Notes: a model not told the origin generated them from the letters alone. A DNA stretch of 64,000 nt from Paenibacillus polymyxa (GCF_001719045.1 NZ_CP015423.1:4091501-4155500), one strand, 5' to 3'. Numbered from the stretch's first letter, positions 9,203-17,272 are shown. Numbers and translations: made by a program.

Positions 9203-9224
9203 GTTCATAAATAAGACGTTATCT
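9203..9224 (+). repeat. Left boundary half attC-like site
   Basis: TTCATAAATAAGACGTTATCT aligns with the right arm of site 3 (TTCATGAATA, spacer, GTTATCT) with a 3-base shorter spacer. No matching left arm was found, so it is a degenerate right half-site or an attI-like entry point. Confidence 0.45.
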
Positions 9225-9251
9225 AACATTTCACAATATGAGGAGAGAGAA

Positions 9252-10052
9252 ATGAATTTCATCAAAGATTTTTTGAATTCCTACTTTATATCTCCAGTAG
9301 TAGATCAACAAAATATTTTCTACTTGTTTAGCACCGCTGCCCAAACGATTGCTGCACTTATTGCATTAATACTAGCGGGATATGCATTAATCTATCAGGC
9401 AATGGATAGTATTGAAAATAAAGATGAGAGCAAGATAGAGGTAAACCATCAGTTGAAAGTTGAATATTATAGTAAAATACTCAGCCTTTCTTGGTTAACT
9501 GGTATTACACTGCTTTTATGTTTTATTGTACTTTGGATAAATGGATTTAAAGATTTTTTTATAAGAAAACCGTATTTAATTACAGTAACTTTTGCAATGA
9601 TTTTAATAACAATTTTTCAAGCGATCAAATTTGTAATTCAAATGATAGATCCAAATAAATTGAAAAAAGCTGCTGAACAAATACTTCAGGAAGATTATAA
9701 AAAGCCGATAGAACCGGTTGATGAAAATAAATTTGCCTCTGAATTTATTAAATTAGAAAGAAAAACAAAAGATACATTTGCAAAATACCAAGCATATTTA
9801 ATTCCGATTAAACTTAAGAATTCACAGAGAGATTATATACCTTTGAGAGAAGTGGTTGAGACGTTTCACAAAAATGGACTTCTTAATCATGATGAATATG
9901 AAAGATTTATAGAAGTTATCAAGTATAGAAACTTAGTATTTCATGGACATCTTGATACGGTAGATAAATCAAAAGTTGATGAAACAGTAAAATTAAATGA
10001 TGTTGTCAACCAGATAGAAGATAAAATTGAGAGTCGATTCAAAGGAGAATGA
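9252..10052 (+). CDS. Cassette 1: membrane protein with C-terminal HEPN-like RNase motif
   Basis: 266 residues. Three hydrophobic helices lie at about 28-48, 78-97 and 108-130, then a charged soluble C-terminal half. Near the end it reads YRNLVFHGH, that is Arg226-Asn227-x3-His231. This is the RN-x-x-x-H form of the R-x4-6-H catalytic motif of HEPN ribonucleases. Membrane-tethered HEPN proteins act in abortive infection in other bacteria; that role is inferred here. The ribosome site is GAGGAGAG. The stop is followed after 6 bases by attC-like site 1. Codon use is AT-rich compared with 24-26 kb. Confidence 0.65.
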   Translation: MNFIKDFLNSYFISPVVDQQNIFYLFSTAAQTIAALIALILAGYALIYQAMDSIENKDESKIEVNHQLKVEYYSKILSLSWLTGITLLLCFIVLWINGFKDFFIRKPYLITVTFAMILITIFQAIKFVIQMIDPNKLKKAAEQILQEDYKKPIEPVDENKFASEFIKLERKTKDTFAKYQAYLIPIKLKNSQRDYIPLREVVETFHKNGLLNHDEYERFIEVIKYRNLVFHGHLDTVDKSKVDETVKLNDVVNQIEDKIESRFKGE

Positions 10053-10058
10053 ACCGTC

Positions 10059-10182
10059 AGATAACAATATATTCACGCGTTAGGCATACGCCCTTGGTCC
10101 GGCAAGAAGAATTTTAGAGAAGTAGGAAGCTGTCGGACACACTTGGCATTCGCCAAGCGTCGTGAATACAGGAATGTTATAG
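10059..10182 (+). repeat. attC-like recombination site 1
   Basis: R'' AGATAAC (10059-10065), 4-base spacer, L'' TATTCACG, a folding centre containing GGTCCGGCA and TGTCGGAC, L' CGTGAATA (10161-10168), 7-base spacer, R' GTTATAG (10176-10182). The L arms are perfectly complementary and the spacers unequal, as in integron attC sites. Confidence 0.75.
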
Positions 10183-10243
10183 GAAATCAGCAAAAATAGA
10201 TTCTGTCTAATTCGTGATTGAAATTAAAGGAGAATTTATCTTT

Positions 10244-11272
10244 ATGAAACAGTGCTCTTATTGCGGTATGCAAGCTACAAGCTTTACAAAAGAACATATT
10301 ATTCCTTCGGGTCTGTTAGAAATGTATCCAGATCAGGATGTAACTTTTAATACTACAACTACAAAAAGTAGAATGTATAAAGATAATCAAGGACAGTCCA
10401 TTAAAGATGTATGTGCTAACTGTAATAATAATTTGCTTGGTAAATTGGATGCTTATGGAGTGAGATTGATTCGGCAATATTTCTTATCGAAATATGCTGA
10501 GAATTCAAGTATTAATATGGAATATGATTATCATCTTCTTCAACGATGGTTATTGAAAATAATTTATAATTCAATTCGAAGTGCTGGAATTGAAAGTAAT
10601 TGGTTTAATGATGAAATTCAATATATTATTACAGACGATATCCAAGACAGGGTACCTCCAGTTTCGATATTTGGAGGCATTCATGTTGATATGACAGCTT
10701 TCGGTGAAGATAAGGCATTACTTACAAGCCCAATTAGTTCTTATAAGCCACTTTATGTTCTTCATTCTCCTTCAATATTAATCAATGGTATTCAATTTAA
10801 TAGAAAACGTGGAAAATCCATTGCTCAGGATAAAATGAAAATTCGTCGTGCAGATCATATTATCACTATAAGATTTGGGTCTGCTATGTTTTTAGTTATT
10901 TTATGGAATAAAGAAATATTTCCGAGTGCAATTGAAAAGTTTAATGCTGAATTTGAAGCCAACTATCCATATACATTGATTAAGCCGGATCAAACTAATG
11001 TTGTCTTACAGAGGGCTATTGATAGCGTTAGTTGTTTGCAACCAGGAATAATTCAAAGTAAGAGGGCAATGATTGAAGCAGATGAAGATATTAGAATGGT
11101 ACTAGGTGGAAGACGCATATCTGAGACACAAGAAGAATGGAATAAGAGTTGGTCACAAGAAGATCAGGAAAAAGGTAGAGTTTTAATTGATAGCTTGCTT
11201 TTTCCTGATAACAAAAGTGCACAAAAAAAATACGAAGAGTATTTTGGTAGTGAAAAAGTTGAACAAAAATAA
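10244..11272 (+). CDS. Cassette 2: HNH-type endonuclease family protein
   Basis: 342 residues. The N-terminal zinc/HNH module is clear: Cys4-x2-Cys7, then Glu17-His18 in KEHIIP, then Cys57-x2-Cys60 followed by Asn61-Asn62. This matches HNH-5-like proteins with a beta-beta-alpha metal finger. The remaining 280 residues are unrecognised. The start at 10244 follows AAAGGAG; a GTG at 10214 is less likely. It is flanked by attC-like sites 1 and 2, and the upstream 60 bases are AT-rich and gene-free. A stand-alone HNH protein in such a setting is a plausible anti-phage or anti-plasmid nuclease, but no partner protein is present. Confidence 0.75.
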   Translation: MKQCSYCGMQATSFTKEHIIPSGLLEMYPDQDVTFNTTTTKSRMYKDNQGQSIKDVCANCNNNLLGKLDAYGVRLIRQYFLSKYAENSSINMEYDYHLLQRWLLKIIYNSIRSAGIESNWFNDEIQYIITDDIQDRVPPVSIFGGIHVDMTAFGEDKALLTSPISSYKPLYVLHSPSILINGIQFNRKRGKSIAQDKMKIRRADHIITIRFGSAMFLVILWNKEIFPSAIEKFNAEFEANYPYTLIKPDQTNVVLQRAIDSVSCLQPGIIQSKRAMIEADEDIRMVLGGRRISETQEEWNKSWSQEDQEKGRVLIDSLLFPDNKSAQKKYEEYFGSEKVEQK

Positions 11273-11329
11273 TTAAATGAATTTGAGAGATTAAGGTTGT
11301 AAGAGTATTTCAATGAAGTTGCCGACATC

Positions 11330-11407
11330 ATATAACAGAATATTCACGCTGCGGACATTCGTTCTGGGTCCAGCATACGCTGGGTCGTGAATACAGGAAC
11401 GTTATAC
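11330..11407 (+). repeat. attC-like recombination site 2 (shortest)
   Basis: R'' ATATAAC (11330-11336), 4-base spacer, L'' TATTCACG, centre with GGGTCCAGCATACGCTGGGT, L' CGTGAATA (11386-11393), 7-base spacer, R' GTTATAC (11401-11407). Total 78 bases, with a central CCAGC/GCTGG hairpin. Confidence 0.8.
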
Positions 11408-11430
11408 GACAGAATTAAAAACAATAGGAA

Positions 11431-11450
11431 AGAGGATCATGTGATCCTCT
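11431..11450. terminator. Palindrome at the 3' end of the DUF6809-like gene
   Basis: AGAGGATCA/TGATCCTCT perfect palindrome overlapping the stop of the minus-strand gene. It is probably its transcription terminator, although the T run is short. The cassette 6 relative has a similar hairpin at the same place. Confidence 0.4.
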
Positions 11451-11736
11451 AGATGTTAGAATTTTTCAATTCACTAAAGAGTTGTAGAGCGTCTTTGAAA
11501 CCTTGTATGTAGATGCTTCTTTCTAAGATGGATTGGAGAGAAATTTGAGCATCTTCGTACAGAAAAGCCGTATGTTGAAGTTGATCGGGTAACGCTTCGC
11601 GAAGCGTTCTAAAGTATCGATCTGTCTCCGAAGAAAGCTGATTGTACTCCGTATGGTATTCCAGAAGCTCAGCAAAGAGTAATTCTAAACGTATTCTTAT
11701 AAGTGGCTCTGTCAATGATTCTAATGCATTAATCAT
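11449..11736 (-). CDS. Cassette 3: small helical protein (DUF6809-like)
   Basis: A 95-residue protein, all helical, ending with the motif ERSIYIQGFKDALQLFSEL typical of small Firmicutes proteins of the DUF6809 type. Function unknown. It is read opposite to the other cassette genes and is divergent from an HTH gene 150 bases away. A decayed relative in the same divergent arrangement with an HTH gene lies in cassette 6, so the two-gene unit is probably a functional pair (a regulator with its partner, possibly toxin-antitoxin-like). The ribosome site AAAGGAGG is good. Confidence 0.65.
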   Translation of the reverse strand: MINALESLTEPLIRIRLELLFAELLEYHTEYNQLSSETDRYFRTLREALPDQLQHTAFLYEDAQISLQSILERSIYIQGFKDALQLFSELKNSNI

Positions 11737-11756
11737 ATGTTGTTCCTCCTTTTATT

Positions 11757-11826
11757 AACTTCATAGAGTTATTATATAACTTTATAGAGTTAATTACAAG
11801 GTGAATATTTGACTTTGTAGAGTTAA
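11757..11826. promoter_or_regulatory. Repeated palindromic operators between the divergent cassette 3 genes
   Basis: Three copies of a near-repeat occur: TAACTTCATAGAGTTA, TAACTTTATAGAGTTA and TTGACTTTGTAGAGTTA. Each is an imperfect palindrome (TAACT...AGTTA). Their spacing between two divergent genes suggests binding sites for the small HTH protein. Confidence 0.6.
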
Positions 11827-11889
11827 ATCTTTGCTTTTCGTTGATGATTACTGATATGGGAGATAAGATAGAATTATGGAGGGGAAAAG

Positions 11890-12114
11890 ATGACCGTAAT
11901 CAAGTGTAATATAAGGGAACTCATGGCAGAACATCGAATAGATGATATAACAGAATTGATGGCAAAATCGGGATTGAGTCGGAATTCAATTAATAAGCTA
12001 TATAGGGAAACAAATATAGAAACAACAAAGCTGGAGACTCTATTCAAGCTTTGCGATACATTTAACTGTAAATTATCTGATTTGATTGAATATCTACCTG
12101 GAGATAATCAATAG
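11890..12114 (+). CDS. Cassette 3: small HTH protein (YozG-like)
   Basis: A 74-residue Cro/CI-type helix-turn-helix protein of the short YozG kind: MTVIKCNIRELMAEHRID, then SGLSRNSINKLYRE, then LETLFKLCDTFNCKLSDLIEY. Such proteins usually bind DNA as dimers and regulate neighbouring genes. It lies divergent from the DUF6809-like gene and just before attC-like site 3. The ribosome site is GGAGGGG. The promoter region between the two genes holds repeated AACTTTATAGAGTTA-like inverted repeats (11760-11826), good candidate operators. Confidence 0.75.
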   Translation: MTVIKCNIRELMAEHRIDDITELMAKSGLSRNSINKLYRETNIETTKLETLFKLCDTFNCKLSDLIEYLPGDNQ

Positions 12115-12143
12115 TGAGGGCAGATTCAAGAAGTGAATCCGTC

Positions 12144-12259
12144 GTATAACATAATATTCAAGCAGCGGGCTCCTTCGGAGCCTTGGTCTGCGGATGGATT
12201 TCGGGGAGGAATTTCAGCAGACGACCCCTTCGGGGTTCATGAATATAGAAACGTTATCT
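12144..12259 (+). repeat. attC-like recombination site 3
   Basis: R'' GTATAAC (12144-12150), 4-base spacer, L'' TATTCAAG, centre with nested stems (CTCCTTCGGAG and CCCCTTCGGGG), L' CATGAATA, 7-base spacer, R' GTTATCT (12253-12259). Total 116 bases. Confidence 0.75.
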
Positions 12260-12296
12260 GAAATCGTAAACAAAAATGATGATCAGGAGTATTAAG

Positions 12297-13193
12297 ATGA
12301 AGAATACAGGAAAAGAATACGAACTTTTTGTTGCTAAATTACAGCAAGCAATTCTTGATTCTGATGAATTTACATTCAAAAAAAATATCAAGGTAGAAGT
12401 TAATAAACTGATTGAAGATAATTGTGGAATTGAAAGACAGTTTGATATCTACTGGGAATATGAGCTTGGAGGACTAGTTTATAAATCAGTGATTGAATGC
12501 AAGGATTACAACTCTGATATTTCGGTTGATAAAATTGATGCATTTGTTGGTAAAGCAAGAGATATTCCTGATTTGAAATTAGTTTTTGCGACTAAAAAAG
12601 GTTATCAATCAGGAGCTAAAAAAAAGGCTGAGCAAAATAAGATCAATTTATTGATTGTTAGAGAACAAAATGACTCTGACTGGATGGATGAGAACGGTAC
12701 TCCACTAATAAAAATAATAGGTATCGATTTTCATATTAAAGCCCCTCCAATCATCCGAACTTTCAATCCGGTAGTAGATAAAGAATGGCTGGAAAAAAAC
12801 ACAAATTTAGACGTGACTAAACCAATCAAAGCTTCAGGAATGAGTACCGAAATCATAATTGAAGATGTAATTAATAACAACAAATATTCTATTAATGATT
12901 TAGCGAATAGCTTAACCTCGTCTCAAAATGAAGAATATGGTGATTTTACAAAAGTAGAGAAGTTTGAAGAGGCTTATATTACTTATAGTGACTTGCGAAT
13001 GAAATTGAAAGGCTACAAGGTTGAATATTCTATAGCACCTCCAGTTATAGAAAGAATTGAACTTGACTATTCTAAAGAGCTTATAGGCGTAATTGAATAT
13101 ATAGAAAAAGGAAAGAAGAAAACTATATTTTCTGATGGAATTATAAAAGAACGTGCAGTAAAAAGAATACACAATAATAACGACCTCAGATAA
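12297..13193 (+). CDS. Cassette 4: PD-(D/E)XK restriction-endonuclease-like protein
   Basis: 298 residues. The N-terminal 125 residues carry a PD-(D/E)XK nuclease pattern of the Mrr-like kind: Glu near EYELFVAKLQ, Asp50 in RQFDIYWEYE, and Glu67-Cys68-Lys69 in VIECKDYN. The rest is beta-rich and unrecognised, perhaps the target-sensing part. No methyltransferase is nearby, so it may be a modification-dependent or infection-triggered nuclease. The start at 12297 follows AGGAG; an ATG at 12276 is also in frame. The stop codon lies inside the R'' box of attC-like site 4, so gene and site overlap. Confidence 0.75.
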   Translation: MKNTGKEYELFVAKLQQAILDSDEFTFKKNIKVEVNKLIEDNCGIERQFDIYWEYELGGLVYKSVIECKDYNSDISVDKIDAFVGKARDIPDLKLVFATKKGYQSGAKKKAEQNKINLLIVREQNDSDWMDENGTPLIKIIGIDFHIKAPPIIRTFNPVVDKEWLEKNTNLDVTKPIKASGMSTEIIIEDVINNNKYSINDLANSLTSSQNEEYGDFTKVEKFEEAYITYSDLRMKLKGYKVEYSIAPPVIERIELDYSKELIGVIEYIEKGKKKTIFSDGIIKERAVKRIHNNNDLR

Positions 13194-13310
13194 CAATATA
13201 TTCACGCGGCAGGTATACGCCCTGGGTCCGGCATGGAAGCATTTTAAGGAAGTAGAGGGCAGCCGGGCACCTCGGCATTCGCCAGATCGTGAATACAGTG
13301 AACGTTAACT
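13188..13310 (+). repeat. attC-like recombination site 4
   Basis: R'' AGATAAC (13188-13194), 4-base spacer, L'' TATTCACG, centre with GGGTCCGGCA and GCCGGGCA, L' CGTGAATA (13288-13295), 8-base spacer, R' GTTAACT (13304-13310). Total 123 bases. Its left arm is almost identical to that of site 1. Confidence 0.75.
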
Positions 13311-13658
13311 GAAACCTTTACTGTGATTTGAAATATTAAAGATGATAGATATGAGTACTGGTGAGTGTCTAAACAATGAAGAAATAAGGAATTACGAATG
13401 AATCCAAGAAAGAGTAATCTCTTTCAAAGTACAGTTACTTTATAAAAAATTAATAAAATCAAATCAAAGATCATTTTAAAAAATGTAAGACTTAAGTTTT
13501 ATAAAAATCGAAAACAACCTAATTTATAGACTTTTACTAAAAATCTATATTGAAAAATAGTTTAGTATATCTAAAGAGTTCAAAAACACTAACTTACATT
13601 TTAAAGATTATAGATATATCTTATTGGAATTTTATTATCATAAATCAGGGGGGAAACT
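13311..13658 (+). other. Gene-free AT-rich leader of cassette 5
   Basis: About 350 bases of very AT-rich sequence between the cassette junction and the nuclease gene. I see no convincing open frame, RNA or terminator. It probably holds the cassette's own promoter; TATAGATATATC shortly before the gene is a candidate region. Confidence 0.4.
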
Positions 13659-14753
13659 ATGTGTAAAACGAATGTATCAGTTAATGCAGGAGTGCATAAT
13701 TCTACAGGTCTTGAGTTTCAAAAACATTGTGCTTTATTTTTCATTATTGAAGACTACGAAAATTTAAAAGACAAAAATTATTTTCTATCAATTGAACACC
13801 ACGATGATATTTTGTTTTGTTTTAGAGATGAAAATAATGATATTAATTTTGTGAATTCACATCAAGTGAAAAAGGCTTCTTCAGAATGGACGATGAGTGA
13901 AGAACTGTTCGAAATAATTAAGAAAATTACTATCGTTGGGGATACATTAATTAATGAAAATTTTCCTAGATCACTTTCCTACTCACATAAGCTTTATTTT
14001 ACTACTAATCATACGATTAAATTGAATAACGGAAAGAGAAAGAAAGGTGAGAAAAAGAGTTTAATTATCAATGAGGCAAACAACGAACAGCGTTTCACAC
14101 TGATTGACGAAGAAATTAAAGATAAGATTATCGAGCAAATTGAACTAAATGGATTTCAAACAAAACAACAGCTTTCTAATGTTTACTTATCATTTGTGGA
14201 TTTACCCAAGACTGCTAAAAGTCAATTAGCAGTTCTTATAGGAAGATGTGAAGATTTGTTAGGCGACAAGATAAGTGACTCAAAGGCTGTTATAGAGACA
14301 TTACTTATGATGTTCAGAAAAATAGAAAATACATTTAATCAAGGAAATCAAGCTAAAATTTTAGACGAGTCAAAAAGAATAGAATCTAATACGATAAATG
14401 AGGTATTTAACATTATAACTAAAAAGAAAATGGCCTATAGATTTTGGCGTGCAAAGTCAGAAACGATTTGTAATGATTTGGATTTAGTTGTGAAGGAACG
14501 CAGGTCATTTGTATCTTATTTTGAGAATAGTTTCGATTTATTTAAAGATCTTGAACAAGGCGAACACCAAAGTATTTTAAGGTTTGTAGCTGAAAATTTA
14601 AATGTAACTACACAGTATACAACGCATATTGAGTGTGTTAAATATTTATGTGAAAAGTTTTTCGAATCAATGGACTCGCAACTAAGTAACATTGAAATTA
14701 AAGCTGCAATATATGCTGCATATGTAGAGATGGAGGATATTGATGAATACTAA
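13659..14753 (+). CDS. Cassette 5: DUF4297/Cap4-like nuclease, putative defence effector
   Basis: 364 residues. The N-terminal region fits the dsDNA nuclease (DUF4297, Cap4-like) pattern: STGLEFQKHCAL at 15-26, an acidic pair Asp49-Asp50 in HHDDILF, and Gln69-Val70-Lys71 in SHQVKK, i.e. the D...QxK form of PD-(D/E)XK. The C-terminal 200 residues are helical. The gene overlaps by 11 bases an SMC-like ATPase gene. A nuclease plus zinc-hook ATPase is the core of Lamassu/DdmABC-type and related anti-phage systems. The family placement is by motif only. It has a good ribosome site (GGGGG) nine bases upstream and is strongly AT-rich. Confidence 0.7.
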   Translation: MCKTNVSVNAGVHNSTGLEFQKHCALFFIIEDYENLKDKNYFLSIEHHDDILFCFRDENNDINFVNSHQVKKASSEWTMSEELFEIIKKITIVGDTLINENFPRSLSYSHKLYFTTNHTIKLNNGKRKKGEKKSLIINEANNEQRFTLIDEEIKDKIIEQIELNGFQTKQQLSNVYLSFVDLPKTAKSQLAVLIGRCEDLLGDKISDSKAVIETLLMMFRKIENTFNQGNQAKILDESKRIESNTINEVFNIITKKKMAYRFWRAKSETICNDLDLVVKERRSFVSYFENSFDLFKDLEQGEHQSILRFVAENLNVTTQYTTHIECVKYLCEKFFESMDSQLSNIEIKAAIYAAYVEMEDIDEY

Positions 14754-16479
14754 ACTAAAATTTAATAGATTATTTGTGTATTCAGAAGAAAAAGGAAAAT
14801 TTTTTAATTGCTGTTTTGGAGAAAATGTAAATATAGTATATGGAAAAAATACATCTGGCAAAAGTACACTGTTTCATTCTATTTTATATGCAATAGGGAT
14901 TAACGAGAATAATAATCTTTTGAGTGAGATATTAGAATACAATGTTTTTTTTAGACTCGATTGTAGTTTGCTTCGTAACGGTGCAATTGAAGAAATCTCA
15001 TTTGTAAGGGAAGATGAAACATTAGTAATAGTATCAAATAAGGCACCAACCAAAAAATTTATAGGTATAAGTGCTAATACATCTACGGAGCATGTAAGAT
15101 TAAAAGAATATATAAATAAAATTTTAGGATTTTATTTGAAATTAGAGCAAAAAGGTACAATAAAAAGTGCTCCGTTAGAGTCGCTAGTTTTACCATATTA
15201 TGTTGCACAGTCTGTTGGCTGGGTGTACCTTAGAAAGTCATTTAATAACCTGGAATTTTTTAAGAATTTCAAAGAAGACTATTTAGATTATTATACTGGA
15301 ATTACAAATTTTACGGATCGAGAAGAGAAGTCAAAGCTTGAACGGCTTCTTAGAAGTAAAGAAAATGAAATAGAATTTTTTTCTAATGTAGAAAAGAATA
15401 ATGAAGAACTAGTTGTATCGAAGCTGGTGGACGAAGAACACTTAATCACTTCAATTGAATATTTAGAAGAGTATAGCTCAAAACAGTCAGCTTTAATCGA
15501 TTTAGAAAAGAACTACACTTTAAAGTGTAATGAACTCAGTTTCTTAAATAAAAGAGAAAGTGTTCTACGAAAAGTTTTATTAAATCATAAAAAACAAGCT
15601 CCTCAAGATGGTAGATGCCCAACCTGTGAACAAACATTGCCTGATAATATTTCAGATTGGTACAAGTACTATCAAGAAGAAAATGACACTATTAACGAAA
15701 TCAAAAATTGTAAATTAGAATCTAAAAAGGTGAAATCAGAAATAAATTCTTTAAGAAAATCAATAGAAACAGAAAAGTTGGAATTATCACAGCGTTATAA
15801 TATTTTGAATAGACGAAATGAGTCTGGCATTACTTTAAAGAGTTGGCTTGATAACAAAGCAAATGTGAAGCTAATAGAGAATTGTGAGAAAAAAACCGGT
15901 CAACTTGTAATAGAAAAGCAGCAAATTAAAGAAGAATTAAAGAAGTTTAAAACAGAAGAAGAAGTTTTGCAGGAACGTAATAAAAAAGGTAAGGAGTTTT
16001 CGGTCTTATTTGTAAATTATTTAAAAGCAATGGGGGTAGTTAATCTTAATGAACGTAGGTATAACCATTTGTTCGAGATTACGGCATTCCCTTTGCAAGG
16101 GGTCGAATTGCACAAAACGGTTATGGCTTATCATTTTGCTTTCAACAAATATATTAAAGCAACTGGCTATGTCCATAGACTTCCATTTATGCTTGATGCG
16201 ATTTTTAAGGAAGATATAGATCCAGATAATAAAGATGTAATATTACAGTTCATAGAAAAATATAAACCTAGTGATACTCAAACAATTGTCTCAATAGCAG
16301 ACTCTAAAAATGAAAGAGAAGCTATAAAAGGCTATAATGAAAATTATTTTTTTAATAAAGCTACATTGATTTGTATAGGAGATTCTAGTAACGAAAGAGC
16401 ATTTTTAAGTGATTATAATAATTCTCATAATGATTATATTGAGGAAACAATCAGATATATAAGCGGAGTCGATAAATAA
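14743..16479 (+). CDS. Cassette 5: SMC/Rad50-like ATPase with zinc hook, putative defence sensor
   Basis: 578 residues. The Walker A motif GKNTSGKST spans about 34-42. A coiled-coil pair flanks a Cys292-Pro-Thr-Cys295 zinc hook almost exactly in the middle of the chain, as in Rad50 and SMC proteins. A candidate Walker B/D-loop is LPFMLDAIFKEDID (about 490). This is short for an SMC protein and fits the LmuB/DdmC-like ATPases of anti-phage systems. It is coupled to the upstream nuclease (GGAGG within that gene, 11-base overlap). Predicted role: sense foreign DNA ends or structures and license the nuclease. Function is inferred from motifs and gene order. Confidence 0.75.
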   Translation: MNTKLKFNRLFVYSEEKGKFFNCCFGENVNIVYGKNTSGKSTLFHSILYAIGINENNNLLSEILEYNVFFRLDCSLLRNGAIEEISFVREDETLVIVSNKAPTKKFIGISANTSTEHVRLKEYINKILGFYLKLEQKGTIKSAPLESLVLPYYVAQSVGWVYLRKSFNNLEFFKNFKEDYLDYYTGITNFTDREEKSKLERLLRSKENEIEFFSNVEKNNEELVVSKLVDEEHLITSIEYLEEYSSKQSALIDLEKNYTLKCNELSFLNKRESVLRKVLLNHKKQAPQDGRCPTCEQTLPDNISDWYKYYQEENDTINEIKNCKLESKKVKSEINSLRKSIETEKLELSQRYNILNRRNESGITLKSWLDNKANVKLIENCEKKTGQLVIEKQQIKEELKKFKTEEEVLQERNKKGKEFSVLFVNYLKAMGVVNLNERRYNHLFEITAFPLQGVELHKTVMAYHFAFNKYIKATGYVHRLPFMLDAIFKEDIDPDNKDVILQFIEKYKPSDTQTIVSIADSKNEREAIKGYNENYFFNKATLICIGDSSNERAFLSDYNNSHNDYIEETIRYISGVDK

Positions 16480-16611
16480 AATCATTAGATATTATTTATA
16501 ATGAATTGAATTGGGTGAATGATAAGTATTTCAATTGAGAAAGTAAATATTAAAACACTCAAAGAATAACTAAAAAATGTAACTGGAATTGAAATAAAAA
16601 ATCAGGGCATC

Positions 16612-16707
16612 AGTTAACAAAATATTTACGCATCGGGCACACGCCCTCGGTCCGGCATGAGCCGGACACCCAGCATGCGTTGGGTCGTGAATTCGGAAAC
16701 GTTATGC
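16612..16707 (+). repeat. attC-like recombination site 5
   Basis: R'' AGTTAAC (16612-16618), 4-base spacer, L'' TATTTACG, centre with the strong hairpin GTCCGGC/GCCGGAC and outer ACGCAT/ATGCGT, L' CGTGAATT (16686-16693), 7-base spacer, R' GTTATGC (16701-16707). Total 96 bases. Confidence 0.8.
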
Positions 16708-16741
16708 GACAGAATCAAAAGATAAAAGAGCCAATAGGCTC

Positions 16742-16944
16742 TCAATCTAAAGATAAATCTAATTCGTTATGTAGATGAAGAGCATCTTTAAAACCTTGCA
16801 AATAGATTTCACGCTCTAAAATAGCTTGAACAGAAAGATCTGCGTCATCAAAAAGGAATAGAGTCTTTTGTATATCCTCTGATAGTAGTTCGTGTAACTG
16901 CTTGAAGTAAAGATTCCATTCGGATGAGAACTGGTTGTAGCTGG
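16742..16944 (-). pseudogene. Cassette 6: truncated DUF6809-like gene
   Basis: Minus-strand reading gives the C-terminal two thirds of a relative of the cassette 3 protein, with matching pieces such as YNQFSSE, FLFDDADLSVQAILERE and IYLQGFKDALHL. It ends at a stop at 16742. Similarity ends abruptly near 16944, about 30 residues short of a start, and no start codon with a ribosome site follows. The gene is therefore broken at its 5' end by a deletion next to the HTH gene. Confidence 0.75.
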
Positions 16945-17018
16945 AGTTGTTTTTGATAAAGAAAATATACTTTCATATAATTAAAGAAAATTCACTTCAT
17001 GTGTGAAAGGAATAACAG

Positions 17019-17222
17019 ATGATTAGTTACAAACCTTTTCAAAAATTATTGATCGACAGGGAAATTAAGAAGCAGGACTTACTTAAAATGACGGGGATTT
17101 CGTCTGCTACAATGGCGAAGCTCAATACGAATGAATATGTGTCATTAGAAGTAATTGATAAATTATGTACGGCTTTAGGTTGTCAACCAGGAGATTTATT
17201 GGAACACATAGCAGAGCAATGA
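17019..17222 (+). CDS. Cassette 6: small HTH protein (YozG-like)
   Basis: A 67-residue Cro/CI-type protein, relative of the cassette 3 HTH gene: LLIDREIKKQDLLKMTGISS, then TMAKLNTNEYVSLEVIDKLC, then LGCQPGDLLEHI. The ribosome site is GAAAGGA. Its partner gene on the other strand is truncated, so the pair is probably no longer complete. The 3' flank (GATTCCGTCGTATAAC) is nearly identical to the flank of cassette 3, showing a shared origin. Its own operators cannot be seen because the upstream region was cut. Confidence 0.75.
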   Translation: MISYKPFQKLLIDREIKKQDLLKMTGISSATMAKLNTNEYVSLEVIDKLCTALGCQPGDLLEHIAEQ

Positions 17223-17272
17223 CAGATCAAGATCAAGGAAGAATTCTGATTGATCGAAGAAGTGATTCCGTC

